DNA of 64,000 bases from Dreissena polymorpha (taxonomy: Eukaryota; Mollusca; Bivalvia; Myida; Dreissenidae), in contig NC_068367.1 of the NCBI RefSeq assembly GCF_020536995.1, forward strand, positions 59,575,125-59,639,124, read 5' to 3'. The notes beneath the pieces are model-generated. The model had not been told where the DNA came from and searched no databases. It saw nothing but the letters and a program-made list of their open reading frames with translations. Shown piece after piece: positions 1-12,705 of the stretch. Each line of letters opens with the position of its first letter. Positions within the stretch are counted from its first letter, which is position 1. The position numbers were made by a program, and so were the translations under genes.

Positions 1-479
1 GGAGTATCTGGAGTTTAAGTGTTTGAAAAAAAGAACTACATTAACATTGTTTGTTAAAATTACGTTTTGAACTACGTAACAATTGTCGATCTTAGTCTGT
101 GCTTGCTATTTTTATTAATTTACTAATTCAAATGAAAAATTAAGAAGTTAGCTTATACTTTAATTTTCATAAAGATGCATAAACAGTGATGCTTACTGTG
201 TTTAATCACTTACAACACAATACGGTCATATAATTGCCAATGCTCATCTCAAGGACATAACATGTATCAAATATAAACAATACATGAAAAAAAAACAAGG
301 TATTCAAATATACACAACGTACAATATATGCAAGATTTGCATATATTTAACATATACATATATATATTTACCATATTTATATATTTAATATAACTTCTTT
401 GCCCCGTTGTTCCGACTTAACTTCACTTTTTTTTCTTTTTCAAGCTATCCAATACAATTGTAAAACGACAAAGTTTCTC

Positions 480-2450
480 AATGGATATTCCGTTATTTGC
501 ATATTGAGGTATCCGTACATTCTCGTCGCAAAGGCAAGAGCAAAGGAAATCGCCAGCAGATTAACAGTTTAAGAAACAAAATGACAGGCTGTCAATTTCC
601 ATAAATGCAATAATTGTGAATTCTCGGAATCGAATTGAAGATACTTGTTATTGCTCATTTTCTGACAGGTTCTCTGAAACCATAATATGAATAGGAAATT
701 GGGCACACTTTCTTGCATTAACTTTGCTAAGAATAGCGGACGTTATGAAATAAAAAGTCTAGCATCTATACGTCTGAAGGTATAACATATGCCAAGAAAG
801 GCTTTTGTGACAGTTATGGTATATAATGTATTTGTTCGCATAGTAGACGTTTTAAGTTTAATTTACTATTAAGTAACCACTGGCAGATATAATACCTAAC
901 AAATAACGCAGCATGTTAAACAATGCAGTGTACTCAACATGGATTATGATTTATCCGCCGTGTTACGTTTGTGTTCGTGGAATTATTCGTATGCATTTTT
1001 TCAACCATCGAAGTATAACCACTTTTTGTTTTTTAAACAAATGGACTTAACAATAGTAATAATAACAATACACAGTATAACTTAACATTACATAGTGTAC
1101 CTTTAAAGTTGACACTTTGTTTTTAAATCTTTGAAATGTATTCAAACGAAATCCAAAAAGATTCAATTCAACTCGACAATCTATTTTGCGTGATAAGCGT
1201 TTCATTCTATTTCGGTGTTCTACAGGGAACGAATTTATATCAATAATTTCATTTCATGTTTCATTTGATAAACCTGACAGTGAAAGGAACGAAATCGAAT
1301 TTCAAACAAGTTAAAACAATTTTGTTAGATACAATTCACTGACACCTCTAGCGTGTGACACTTCAGCTCAGTGTATAAAAATATCATGTACTTTTAATTT
1401 AATTAAGAATAAATCGAAGGGCAATAAAAACGCAAATAAATTTCCAAATGCTTTAACACGCGAATGCCTTGACTACGTTTAATAATGAACGTGTTTTAAA
1501 ACATCAAATCTGGCATAGTTGTGCTTGAATTGAGTAAGGAATATATTTATCGTTATATTTAGAAAATCGGCACATTTTTTTGCAATAATCCAAAATGGCA
1601 TATTCGGGCGCATAAAACCTAATCGAACAAAATATTCCTACAAACTGTTATATTAATATAAAACGTGAACCACTATATTGCATGTTTGAACAAACAAAAG
1701 ACAAACAATCAACATAATACAGTGGGAATACATAATCATTTTGTTAAGATTCTGCGATTGTCGCGTCATGCATCCACGCGATGAAATGAAACGTGTTAGT
1801 GTCTGTTCTGCAAGTTTTATGAAAAATAATTACCAAAGATAATAAATTTCAGTATTCAAGCACATATAATCTGCATATAAATGGTTATTTTCTGTGAAAT
1901 CCGTAAATTACATCGACAACGTATTTACTTATTAAAACCCTGATAACTTATAAAAAAAAGTAATATCATGATTTTTGCATCCGCGAAATAAATTTAAGGA
2001 TGATTTTACGAAAATTGAAATAATACCTTAAATGAAATAATAATTTGCAGAGAATCACATGTCATTTTAAGTAATGTTGCTTAAACATCGTATCAAATAA
2101 ACAATGCTTGAACCAAGATAAAAAACGCACTGACTGATTAGGTGAAATCAATAATCGGGTTTCGAAACATCTTTTTCTAAAGTAACCTATTTGAACTATT
2201 TCCGTTTAAAACAAATCAATAGTTCCTAAAATAACTGACACTTTCTAGACGATGTATCCTTTCTACAAAACCACAATCCATTATATAATTTTCTGATAAA
2301 TAGTTCAAGGTTATAGACACACTATGTCTCCAAATGTGTGGGTGACAAGATAACGGGTGATTGTGGGTGACAGAACAACGGAATATACTAATTTAAACAT
2401 ACTTCACAGTCCGATGGCTCCGTCAATAAAATGGCGATGCATTTTAAAAA
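480..2450 (+). repeat. Ancient block repeat, copy 1
   Basis: Block A (480-745) shares ordered words with 10140-10420 and 14480-14765, for example CTCGTCGCAAA, CACAATAATTGCGAAT-like text, GACAGGTTCT and AGAATAGCGG. A core near 1190 (GCGTGATAAGCGTTTCATT) matches 10775. Block B (about 2225-2450) shares GGGTGAC, ACGGAATATACTAATTT and CATACTT with 13200-13310 and 15720-15800. The order A-core-B is conserved, so this is one old multi-kilobase unit, not independent short repeats. No coding frame is kept among copies. Identity by eye is about 65-75%, so boundaries are soft. Confidence 0.5.
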
Positions 2451-5400
2451 TCCAAGGTTTCATTACATGTTATCATTCTAGTTTCCCATTTAAATATTAC
2501 CATTACATTCCAAGCTATTTGCAATAAAACGCAATTTCATAGTCTTTGACGATAAATGTTTCTTGAAATTATATTTTGTTTGATTCTAATTCACAATGAT
2601 GTAGTTTAAATATGAAGACTGTGTGGACCTGGTCGCCCTTAGATTATTCGCCTTACGTAACATAAGACTGCGAACATTTAAACTAATTTTGTTAATGATA
2701 TTGTCATTACCATCCTACTTCTTAACACATGCACCCCCTACCGAGACATCCTAAAGCAAAATTACACGAGTTTTAACTGTTCCTAAATCAGTTGACTCAG
2801 GATGATTTGAATTGTCGTTCCAATGGTGTTTATAAGTGCTGCTCCTGGAGAATTAATAGTTGTATTTTATCAAGTGGTCTCTGCAGTTTCTCCTCAGAGG
2901 ATGTTGAATATGCGCATTTAAAAAAGACGAAACCACGAGTAAACCATATCATCGACATGTTAACTGTGTTCATAAAGGTCGAATCGAGAAGTGAAATACT
3001 TTGAAGCTGAAGTGTATAAGTGTATCTGAAGTGTGCCACTTCGTTATTTAGTTAAAGTAAGTCCGTTCTCAAACCAATCATAGGTAGTAATAGGGAAGAA
3101 TGCAAATAATATGCGTTTTGCAATCCGTTTTGTGAATATCAAATGTACTTAAGTCGATTGAAATTGAGTTATTTTGTCTTGAGGGTTATAAACGTAACAT
3201 TTACTTGTATTTGAAATATAAAATGCTCAAAGGATAAATACAAAGTGATCTTAGGTAACACTGCAGATCGGTACGGTATAATGTACGGCATTAAAAACCA
3301 TTGGCCACATGCATTACATAAACGATATGTAGACGTTAATGAGGGTGTATTACCTGATTATGCCTAGTGAGTATCACGTTTTTAATATGGGTAGTAAAAA
3401 TCGCAAAGGTGAGTCAATTTTCCAGATATACATGTGTCAACTCCGGTAACGATTCTGACAATTAGTATTACTATTAATGCCAATGGGTTACAGTAGTATG
3501 TTTCGAATTTAACTAGCAAAGGAACAGAAAAATCGATCAACAGATTTGCCCTAACCAACGTGGGACACAACAAATAAAAGCAATGCTATCCTTTTGCAAT
3601 AACACGAACTAGTTACCGTTCATAAATGGGCTAATAAATTACTGTGTTTTTGTGAAGATAAAAAACACACTCTTATCGATCCATGGAATAAAACAAGCAA
3701 ACAATTAAGACTTGTTCTTAGATTTATTGACATTTCATTGTAAGACCCGTGTGTTGCTATGTTATATAAAAGTATCTGTCAATTGGTACATTCGCTTGTT
3801 CGTCGTCTTACTGGCTTAATCCTGTCACCGCCTTATATTTCAGACAGAGTGTCACGTATGTGGCATTATATAATCAAAAGTAGTTATCAGAAAGTATGGT
3901 GTTGCATTTTTTTCTTGTACGGAGTATTTCGCAAAGGAGCGTGTTTCCAAACATGCAGTAACATGCTTAATTAATATTTATCTGATTTTTTTTTGTTAAA
4001 CTCAAACAGGGTGCTTGGTTAGGTTTTAATATGATTTTATGTTCGAGGAAGCAAAATAAATTTGATATCAATTAGCATATATAACTATATTATTGATTAT
4101 TTATTTTCATTAAAATGCCAATATAATTGCTTCTAATCATGATTTAAACGTTGTTTTTTAATTATTGGTCATTTACAAAAAATTAGAGACGCTGAAAATG
4201 TGTTCAATGTATAAAATGTATCGAGTTCAGAAAATAAGCATTAGCCTTTTTAAAGATATGATTAAAGACCTGCTTAAAGAAGAGCAAATGATTAAAGTTA
4301 CCGGTAAGTTCAATCCCCCAATAGTCTCGTGCATCATTTTGGTGATAAAAGATACGGATGCTGCTACAGAATGAATTAAGAGTGCAGAAATTTACGATAA
4401 CATAACATATATGCTTACTTAAAATGTCAGATGTTGCCACAAGCAAATATAAATATTACTTGTCAATTACATACGCAAAGTATCAACCATCCGGCATATT
4501 TGAGAAAAAGACACTTCTATGCTCTAAACATGAAAATCAATTTATGAAGGCAACAATCTCTGATACCTGATTAATACGGTGATATTATGTAAATGATTCT
4601 CACGAGCGTCATGATTAAGAAATGAGCCAAGATATGCATTGATATACAGCATAACAGTTTTTATGTTAGCATACTTCTACTTCTTCAACCCCATCTTTTA
4701 ATAAAAAATAAAATATAATGGCCACAGCTCTTTATTTTTTAAATGAATATTGTGTATGACACTTGACGTTTTTATAATGATGTCATGTATTCTTGGACTA
4801 CACTTTTTTGTAAATACGTATGTAGCTGTTTTGAAGCTTTTTGCGATTAAAATATCATCAGGTACCTTTTCTCAGGTTGATGTGAACGTAGAAGTATAAT
4901 TCAAATTCGAACATACATCCGTTTCGATTGTAGTATCATACATAACATACTCACTTACTACTTGAGGAAAGCGCTATGTACGAATACCTGTGTTGAAAGG
5001 TCGTTCGAATAAACGGCATGATGATAATGACTTTAATATTTATTGCTCAATATTCTTATATCATTTAATTGAATAAAACATTAAGCATGTTGTTATATTG
5101 ATATATGTCTTGTATATGTAGGATAAATGATGTATTTTTCACAAAGACAATAAGCTAAGAATAATTTTATACCTGTTGCAATTATCAAACTACATTTTTT
5201 TCATTTTATGATCACTATGTATTAACCTTATCCATATGGCATTTTCACTAAAATATGTTGTATTTCGTTCCTTTTTAAAGTGATATTTCTTCGAAATGGT
5301 GTATGTTTTGTATTTAATTAAAACGCATGCTGTTATTGCATATGTATGTTTATGACGATGAGCTGTATATATGCTTACGTCGAAATAAATTAATATGTTC

Positions 5401-5799
5401 TGTTCTGTTCTATACATTCGTAAATGCAAAGTAAAGTAATTGACCGAAAACCAGAGATCAGACAACATTTCTTTGGCAAATGAGGAATAATTATTTGGCC
5501 ATTATTTAAAGAAGCCTTATGATATTGGGCAGATTATCAAACTAGGTGGTGATTATATGCGCACGAACATCACCAGCATCCGATGTAAACTATCGAGTTT
5601 AGCAGCATCTAGACATTTAGTCATTTAGACATTTGCATCTAGATTGAAGTTCTCATTGCTCTTCGGCTATTTATTGAACACAAGATATTATGCCAACATC
5701 ATTATTAGCTATTAGCATGATGATTCAATGAAATAACTTTGAGTTTTTGAGCGGACATTGTTTCTCTGGACGTCGCCTGCCCACCAGGGGGGTTCCCAT

Positions 5800-6062
5800 A
5801 ATTTTTTAAACGGTCGTATAGATAACATCAAATTTTTAATATTGTGGCCAATTGAGCTTATAATGTTTTCTTGTGCTGTAAAAACTGTACTTTTGCACTG
5901 AATAGGCACATGAATCATTAATTGAAATACATATAATAACAATAAAGAGGATACAGATATAAACAGTGTGCCTGCTCTGAGGTTCGACCAAGGGGCCTTT
6001 AGACGCACTGCGTTCGCGCCACCACAACTCCGCGAAAGCTTTTGCATTTGTTGTGACAGTTT
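5800..6062 (-). repeat. Possible old tRNA-derived SINE fragment
   Basis: On the minus strand, 6035-5965 is much GC-richer than its surroundings and has a tRNA-like layout: GGTGGCGCGAACGCAGTGCG followed by a B-box-like GGTCGAACCTC, then an AT-rich body. The A box is poor and the acceptor stem cannot be closed. A chance GC island is the alternative. Confidence 0.2.
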
Positions 6063-6407
6063 AAACACTATGCCGGTAATATACGTTTTTGCTGTATTAC
6101 CGATGCATTGCTAATGCTTTATAATTTTTCCCATTTCGAATTAGCAAACGACGTACATATACATTTCTATGTCAGGAGGTTTATTGAGTTTTTAATATAT
6201 TTGATATATTCATTTTTAATATATGACTGTTCTGACCAACGAATCAAACTCACACGTGGTTAGCGTGTGGCTATGATATTAATTAGTGAAAACATAATTT
6301 TGAATGATAAATAATCATATTATAACGAAAAATCTAATTTTCTGAAAAACTAAATTTCACTATCAAATATATATATATATAACAAAGTATTCAACTAAAA
6401 ATCACCC

Positions 6408-7073
6408 GAAAACAGGGTGCATCGCTTTGAACAGCCTTCACTTCATCAATTTTGCAGCGATTTTCATGAACCCGGTCTTATTCAACGCAGAAACGAATTT
6501 CCTTTGGAAATGTATATATCTTGTAATATTGCTACACATGTTGGGTCAAATTTAATTTTAAGAAATAAAACGTTATACAATTCGCGTGACCTACTTGACA
6601 GCGATCAGACAGGATTCATGAATGAAATCTCCAGGTGTAAAGACACACCTTCGCATTGGACCAATGACATCACTCGTGTGTTTGAAATGTCAGTTAGTTG
6701 AAATGTATGTAAACAAGTGCTTCAAACGGCGCTGGACAGTTAGTTTTGATGCATAATGCAACGGCAAGCACGGTAAGAATTTTTTTTTCATACGTTTTGT
6801 TGAATTATGGTATCGAGGTCCGTGAACTTTGCAGTGAAAATGCCCTTTACTCCGTGAAGAGTTCAGTCTTATATCCAGTCTGATCGATGTCAAGTGTGTC
6901 ACGCGAGTTGTGTATCGTGTTATTTCTTAAAAGTTGACCCAGTATTTGTATATTGCAAGACCTCTATATTTCCAGAAAGGAAATTCGATGTATGCGTTGA
7001 ATAAGACCAAGATCGTGAAAATTGCTGCAAAATTGATGAAGTAAGGCTGTTCAAAGCGATTCACCCTGTTTCC
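6408..7073. mobile_element. Foldback element with ~220-bp inverted repeats
   Basis: The left arm (6408 to about 6630) and the reverse complement of the right arm (7073 to about 6850) align throughout: AACAGGGTG, ATCGCTTTGAACAGCCTT, ACTTCATCAATTTTGCAGC, TCTTATTCAACGCA, GAATTTCCTTT, TTTTAAGAAATAA, CTCGCGTGAC and GATCAGAC recur in the same order. Arms are about 80-85% identical around a loop of about 220 bp. No transposase frame is present and no target duplication is clear. It is a non-autonomous foldback or long-TIR MITE of unassigned superfamily. Confidence 0.8.
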
Positions 7074-7089
7074 AAGTCTCCAAGACGCT

Positions 7090-8480
7090 CAATTTTCTTA
7101 TTTAAATCTTTTAATCAACAAAGGCTTACAATAGACTTTGGCAATCATTTAGTTTTTATAATTTCATGTGATACTGATACACAAAGAATTCATGATTTCA
7201 TCAAAATACACATAATAAATAAAAATCAAATACTAGTATTTATAACTTGCTTAAAAATGAATTTGGGACAATACGAAACCTCATTTTCATAGACTCTGTT
7301 TACAACGCTTTGTTGGCACAAGTAAACACTCGATTGAATATTTGAATTTAGATATGCACCTCTAAACTCGAATGTATGTATGTATTTATTTTGACCTTGC
7401 GGTCAAGGATAACCCATGAAAGTGCAAGCACTTATTTCCAATGGGGTCCTTTGGTTTTTGCTGAAGAGACAGCAAGCAGAAGAGACAGTATTGGGATACA
7501 AGGAATCCGGGTGCGATACCCTAGCTCTTTGCGAATAGATACCTTGGTTCTTTTACGTGCTCAGTGTATAGCACCGATACACGCGAGAATTACCTGGGTA
7601 TCATACCAGTACATCTCTAGTTGGGTGGGAAACACTTGAAGCATTTCTGAAATTTCCAGTGCCCCGGCCGGGATTTGAACCGGGGACATCTGGAATGGTA
7701 GACCAGAGTGTTACCACTCGACCACCGCACCACCCATAAGTACCGAAGTACGGAAGTACGTAGTTATTTTTCCAAATAATATAAATAAGAGCATAGACGT
7801 TACCAACACAAATAAATAATATTTGTAGTGAAGGTCAAACATGAGAAATACATTCAAATGCCTACCATTTCTAAGCTTTCACCTTAGTGTTCCTGACGCA
7901 ATTTAAAGTAGTGCTTTCCTTTCATGCATTCATGTATTCTAGTGGCAATTCTAAAAAACATAGACACAGCCACATTAATAAATATTCTTGAAAGAAAAAG
8001 AACGCTGTTTTTGTCACAGTTCAACCCAATTTTACGGTAACAAATATTTGCAAACAATATTACATAAATTGCATTCCAAGTTGAAGTTGTGAGTTTTATA
8101 GCAAATTTCACCCAAGACAATTCAAAGTAGATGTTTGATTGTGTTGGTTTCTATATAGTTGTTTCGTGCAGTGGATGTCGAAGCCAATGTCAAATAGAGA
8201 TTTGTGTACACATGACATTTGAATCACATAAATATTTAAACATTTCAACGTATGTAATGATATTCTGTTAATATTGTATGCGTGAAAGAAAAGCACACAC
8301 GAGTAGAATAAACTTAACGGTATAACTGATTACGGTATTATCATTAAAATATGATTTTAAAGATACGTATATACTTACATGTAACCGTGCATTCAATCGA
8401 TTTCTTCAATCCCATATATTGTATGGTAAATGTCGCTTTTCTATTAAAATTACTAAATTTCAATTATAAAAAGGCTATTT
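7090..8480 (+). repeat. Duplicated block, copy 1
   Basis: Diverged copy of 44340-46370. Shared ordered words include ACAAGTAAACA, GATTGAATA, GTGAAGGTCAAACAT, AGTGGCAATTCTAA, GACATTTGAATCACATAAA and ATGTAACTGTG-like text. The SINE at 7373-7737 lies only in this copy, and the tRNA-cored TIR element only in the other, so the duplication predates both insertions. No gene is visible in either copy. Confidence 0.6.
7373..7737 (-). mobile_element. tRNA-derived SINE
   Basis: Minus-strand element. The 5' tRNA-like head (7735-7658) has an A box in GGTGGTCGAGTGGTAACAC, an anticodon-arm-like middle and a good B box GGTTCAAATCC followed by CGGCCGGGGCAC. A body of about 280 bp follows and the 3' end is a short tetranucleotide tail (repeated TACA) at 7373-7390. 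The body is not a functional tRNA and the head is fused to unrelated sequence, as expected for a SINE. Transcription would be by Pol III from the internal boxes. Confidence 0.8.
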
Positions 8481-10139
8481 AAAATATAAACTGTATCTTT
8501 TATGTGTGGACGGTAGAGTTTTTTATGTAATCCTCGTACATATATTAAAACTAGGATAGTAATTGACGTAAAAAAACATATAATTCCTAAACGCAGCTGA
8601 AATGAAATGAAAAATGTAATGTGAAATTAATTGGAAAAAGGCCACATGTGTGAATGAATTGGTTAATGATGATTTTTACCGTTTACCAGAGAGTATTTAT
8701 GGATTTTTGGTGACACAAAAGTTATTATTATATGTTGAAACATATTTTTAAATTCGTGTATTGCTAAATAAATTGAAAGAGGTTCTCTAACAAGGCTGCT
8801 ATGATATTGTATAGTCCCATCATGCTGTGTTGTTTTAACTTTATATCGAGTTTATTGTATTTAAAAACATCTTAATTCTCAGGCATTATACGAACATATT
8901 GTTCCGTTATTACGCCAATTTTTAAACCTTATATATTGGTTTACTGTGGTCAAAACATACACGTTTATGTTTCACACAAGCCGAAAATGTACGTTATGAG
9001 CATTACAACGCCAATAAATGTTTAAAGTATTTTTGTGTGTAATCTGTTAATAGTAGTCCACCATTGTGAATGCGCCAAAGCAATTTGCTTCAGTGAAGTG
9101 TAAGGAATAAACCATCATAACTTTACGTTTCCATTACAAGTTTACATTTATCAAAATGACAACAGCATTCGGATCCATAATAGACATACATACCTGAATG
9201 AAAAGTAAATCTTTTAACTCGGGTATCGTATTATTATCTAGACGATTGACATCATTGCACACAAAGGCTAATACTTGTTTAGGAAGAAAATACATATTTG
9301 CCTAAATTGTAATTGGTCAATAGCAATACGATAGTCCATAAGTTCAAAAACAACTTAGAAAAGCCAGAAAATCATTAAGTATATAAAGTATGTAATGAAG
9401 CTGTGTAAAGTTTTGTAAGATAGATGTCTTATTTAAACACCTTTTTCTGACCGCGGTGTCATAGGTTTGTTTTCCTGTACTTCTAACTCTTATTAAGAGC
9501 ATAACAATTTAAATTGTGATTCAATAGATATTACAGCAGCTTTAATTTAAAAATTCTCCCGTTTCTCTGCGTTGACGGCGTTAACGAAATAGAACAAGGA
9601 AATATATAGTTTTTATTCTATAAATCCACAATTTCTTTTTAAAAAATGTCATTGTTTTATGTAGTTATCTTCCTGCATTCGCCTGTGTAATCAAGTCTTG
9701 AGCTATATGTTCGTAGTGTTTTCGTTGTTTATTAAAACAGTACACGTTATATTTGTATGACGTATTCATGATAACCAGTTCTATAAGCCATTGCTAGGTG
9801 ATTGAATGGTTTATGAGCTTAAATCATGTTCCCATTTGCAAAGAAAAATTGTCCACGTACCGTTAACAGTTTGGTCTGTTAAAATGATTTGAAAAATTAA
9901 ATACAATTTATTTATATAATTATTAGCCATTTTACATATCATGTTCATCGATGTGTGATTTTTAATGTGATATTTACTTCAAAAACACGATCTGTCCCTA
10001 ACGTTGTAAATGCTCATCATAATTTTACCTAATGAATAATTTCTACAGGAATACGATAGTCTTCATGTTATGTATTTTTCAAAGCTGGGCAACACAATCG
10101 TAAAACATTGCTGAGTATGAATCGGTTTATCGTGCATGG
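8481..10139. other. AT-rich intergenic, nothing identified
   Basis: No open frame with exon-like borders, no RNA gene signal and no paired termini were found by reading both strands. It lies between two repeated blocks. Confidence 0.5.
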
Positions 10140-10854
10140 ACGATTATACTTTCAGTTTCCCGAAATCCTCGTCGCAAATGTAAAATAATACGAAACTTCT
10201 AGCATACTAACCAGTGTTAAAACATTTTAGTTACACAATAATTGCGAATGATTTGAATCTAATGCAGATAACGGCTTCTGATTATTTTATGAAAGGTTCT
10301 GTGAATATATAATAAATGATATCTGGAAACGACTGCTTGCACAGAGGTTGCTTATATTTTCTGCCAATGTGGAATTAAGAGTCGATCAGTATAACAGATA
10401 AAGATACATCTTATATTAAGTAGGGGTTGTAAAATAACGTACGGTATTTTCTTTTAGCAAACGGTATGGTCTTTCTCGTATAGAGCCAGATTTAAATTAT
10501 CAACAAAATTGCCATGAAATACCAATTCAGCAACTAAGAATGCTGCATGAAACACATTAAGCAGTGTGATAATATATAACTGTGACTTTTGTCCACTTAC
10601 ATTCACTAACACATATTTTGTACCATGTTGTGGTAACAATAATTACTACTTTTAATATCATGTTAGTTGTAAAATAGTTTTACTTCAACTTGCGTGCTGC
10701 GTTCGGAAATAAAATATTTAAATGGCGATCAAACGAACTTTCAGTAAAATGTAATTAACCCATATAACAAATTTAGCGTGATAAGTGTTTCATTTCTATT
10801 TCGAGGTTCAATAATGAACAAAAAATTATGCATAAACAAGACTTATTCCAAGCA

Positions 10855-11128
10855 ATAAAGTCCCCTTCCGGTGAAACTCCTCCATTTTCAGCAAATTTTA
10901 GTCTATTTGTTGCGACAGCAACCATAATTCTTGACTTGAAAACAAAATGATATGACGTGCATAATCTCCATATTGCCATCTCTAAATGTTACAAATTTCA
11001 TGAAAAAATATGAAGAACTTTTAAAATTATCGCAGGATCCAGAAAAGTGTGACAGACTGACAGACAACTGACAGACAGAGCGCAAACCATAAGTCCCCTT
11101 CGGTTTCACCGGTAGTGGAAATAATAAA
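10855..11128. repeat. Dispersed bivalve-type repeat
   Basis: It opens with AAGTCCCCTTCCGGTGAAAC and closes with AAGTCCCCTTCGGTTTCACC, with a small hairpin-forming CCGGT end. The interior has TTTCATGAAAAAATATGAAG and a GACAGA-rich stretch (11050-11085). The layout (conserved tail, tetranucleotide-like run, terminal hairpin) resembles other non-autonomous elements in this window. No coding capacity. Confidence 0.5.
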
Positions 11129-12472
11129 CATTAAAATTCAGACGAAGGTAGACAATACAAGCGGAAATTAAAACCCATACACGTTTTGAGTACACACATG
11201 AATGCCAATACTATTTCATGTATGTTTCGGTTTATTTCTCATTGATTCATCATCATAATCGATTTTTCTTTGTATATAAAATCCACAAATATGGTTTAAT
11301 TGAACTATGAACAGCAAAATCAAATTATTTGTATTTGGATTGATTCCAGCTGTATATTTGTATTGAGTACCTTAAATGTATTTAGACAATCACCACCGAC
11401 GTCGAAGCTTAGAACGATACGTCACATTTGCGTTTTACCATACATAGCGAAACACTTCCCCAGCCGTACATACAAGTAATTGTTTTCTCTATTACAATGC
11501 AGTCATATGTTGAGGTATACATTAATAACGGTTTGCACGACTACCTACCCTACCTTTGGCAATCTCATTGTCTCCTCGATAAGGAAGGTTAAGGTTTAAA
11601 AAAAAAAATTAAAAAAATCATCTTTTTTTAAGAAGCCGATTGCAATACACATTTTCAAGATGCAAAACTATCAGAGATTATGAAAAAATCATTCAGAGGC
11701 TTCAATACTTGTGTAGCCAAGCATTTAAGATTAGCTTGATTATGTAGACGTCAGCAATTTACGTGTGTGATGCTGTATATCAGTATTTGAAGGTTTTTGC
11801 TTGACAAACAATTTAATTTTGTTAAGGTTTTTACATTAAATTCATCACAATTTAATTTATCAGCAATTGTTACACAAATTTAATTGTTCCCTGATTATAT
11901 AAAACATTTTAAACACAATATAAAACAAACAAACGATCATCAAAGAATGCAAATTAAAAATTCAAGGTATGTTATTTCGAGTTATGAACCTGTACTTCGC
12001 ACCAGGGGCTTGCATTCCTTAAAACACATTAAAGTCGTATGTTTTCAGAGTCCGATCGACACTAAATTGACACTAATTTATATGCTTATTCTTAACTAAG
12101 CTGTTTGGTTTCCAGGTATTAATGGCCTATTCTACATTCAAAGTACGTGACACATTCACCCGTTTTCAAATTGATATAAACGCATACGTTATGAAGAGAA
12201 TTCAAGAACAGTAAGGTTATTTTGGAACATTTACAATATTGCAGGAATAAATGAATGGAAATGTAGAATATTTGTACCATAATAACTACTAATTACCCAT
12301 CAGTGTTTGGACACTCTAAATTTTCGGACAACCTCTTTTTTCGTTACTATTAATTTTCGGACATGCGGGTTTTGGTTTATCATATATGACTCTAAATTTT
12401 CGGACAGTATATTTAACAGCGCTATTTTCCAGATTTTTGCCCTGATTTTGCTTATCTTGTTACACTTCGATC

Positions 12473-12509
12473 ATGGATTTTTACAACCGGATTAAGATCA
12501 TAAAACAAG
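12473..12509 (+). pseudogene. Exon 1 of a truncated transposase-like frame
   Basis: ATG plus 12 codons read MDFYNRIKIIKQ and end in CAAG|GTAGAT, an acceptable 5' splice site. Spliced to the acceptor at 12679/12680 the frame continues GKSMQDMK and stops. A basic start followed by II..GKS..D resembles the first helix-turn-helix of Tc1/mariner-type transposases. The family match is inference from a very short peptide; the rest of the enzyme is missing. Confidence 0.35.
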
Positions 12510-12679
12510 GTAGATAGATGCCTGAGGGCAAATGAGCTTAACAGTTGCGTGCTTGTGTAAATAACAATTTATAATGGAAGAAAAACAAACGATTCACCTA
12601 AAAGCATTTGAAATGATATCGTTCTTTCATGGAAGAAGAATGTGAAATGTTTTTACATTTTTGTTTTGTATCATTTCAG

Positions 12680-12705
12680 GCAAGAGTATGCAAGACATGA
12701 AATAG
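12680..12705 (+). pseudogene. Exon 2 remnant of the same frame
   Basis: It follows a good acceptor (TTTGTATCATTTCAG) and joins exon 1 in phase to give GKSMQDMK then TAG. After that stop no transposase-like sequence is visible up to the right end of the element, so the catalytic domain was deleted. Confidence 0.35.

Larger units (their letters stand above)
1..6400. other. Gene desert, decayed repeat blocks
   Basis: No exon, RNA gene or recent transposon is supported here. Open frames are short (up to about 118 codons), AT-rich, lack splice or Kozak context and match nothing I recognise. Segments at about 480-745, 1185-1250 and 2170-2450 are diverged copies of blocks also found at 10.1-13.3 kb and 14.5-15.8 kb (see the block entries). 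The remainder is AT-rich filler with runs such as the TA-rich stretch near 340-390. Confidence 0.6.

Noticed and set aside
5712-6068. 118-codon open frame on the minus strand with a hydrophobic stretch
   Set aside because: Composition follows AT-rich DNA, it overlaps a tRNA-like GC patch, and no family resemblance was found.
7658-7735. tRNA gene on the minus strand
   Set aside because: The head is fused to a SINE body with a short-repeat tail and the acceptor stem is imperfect.
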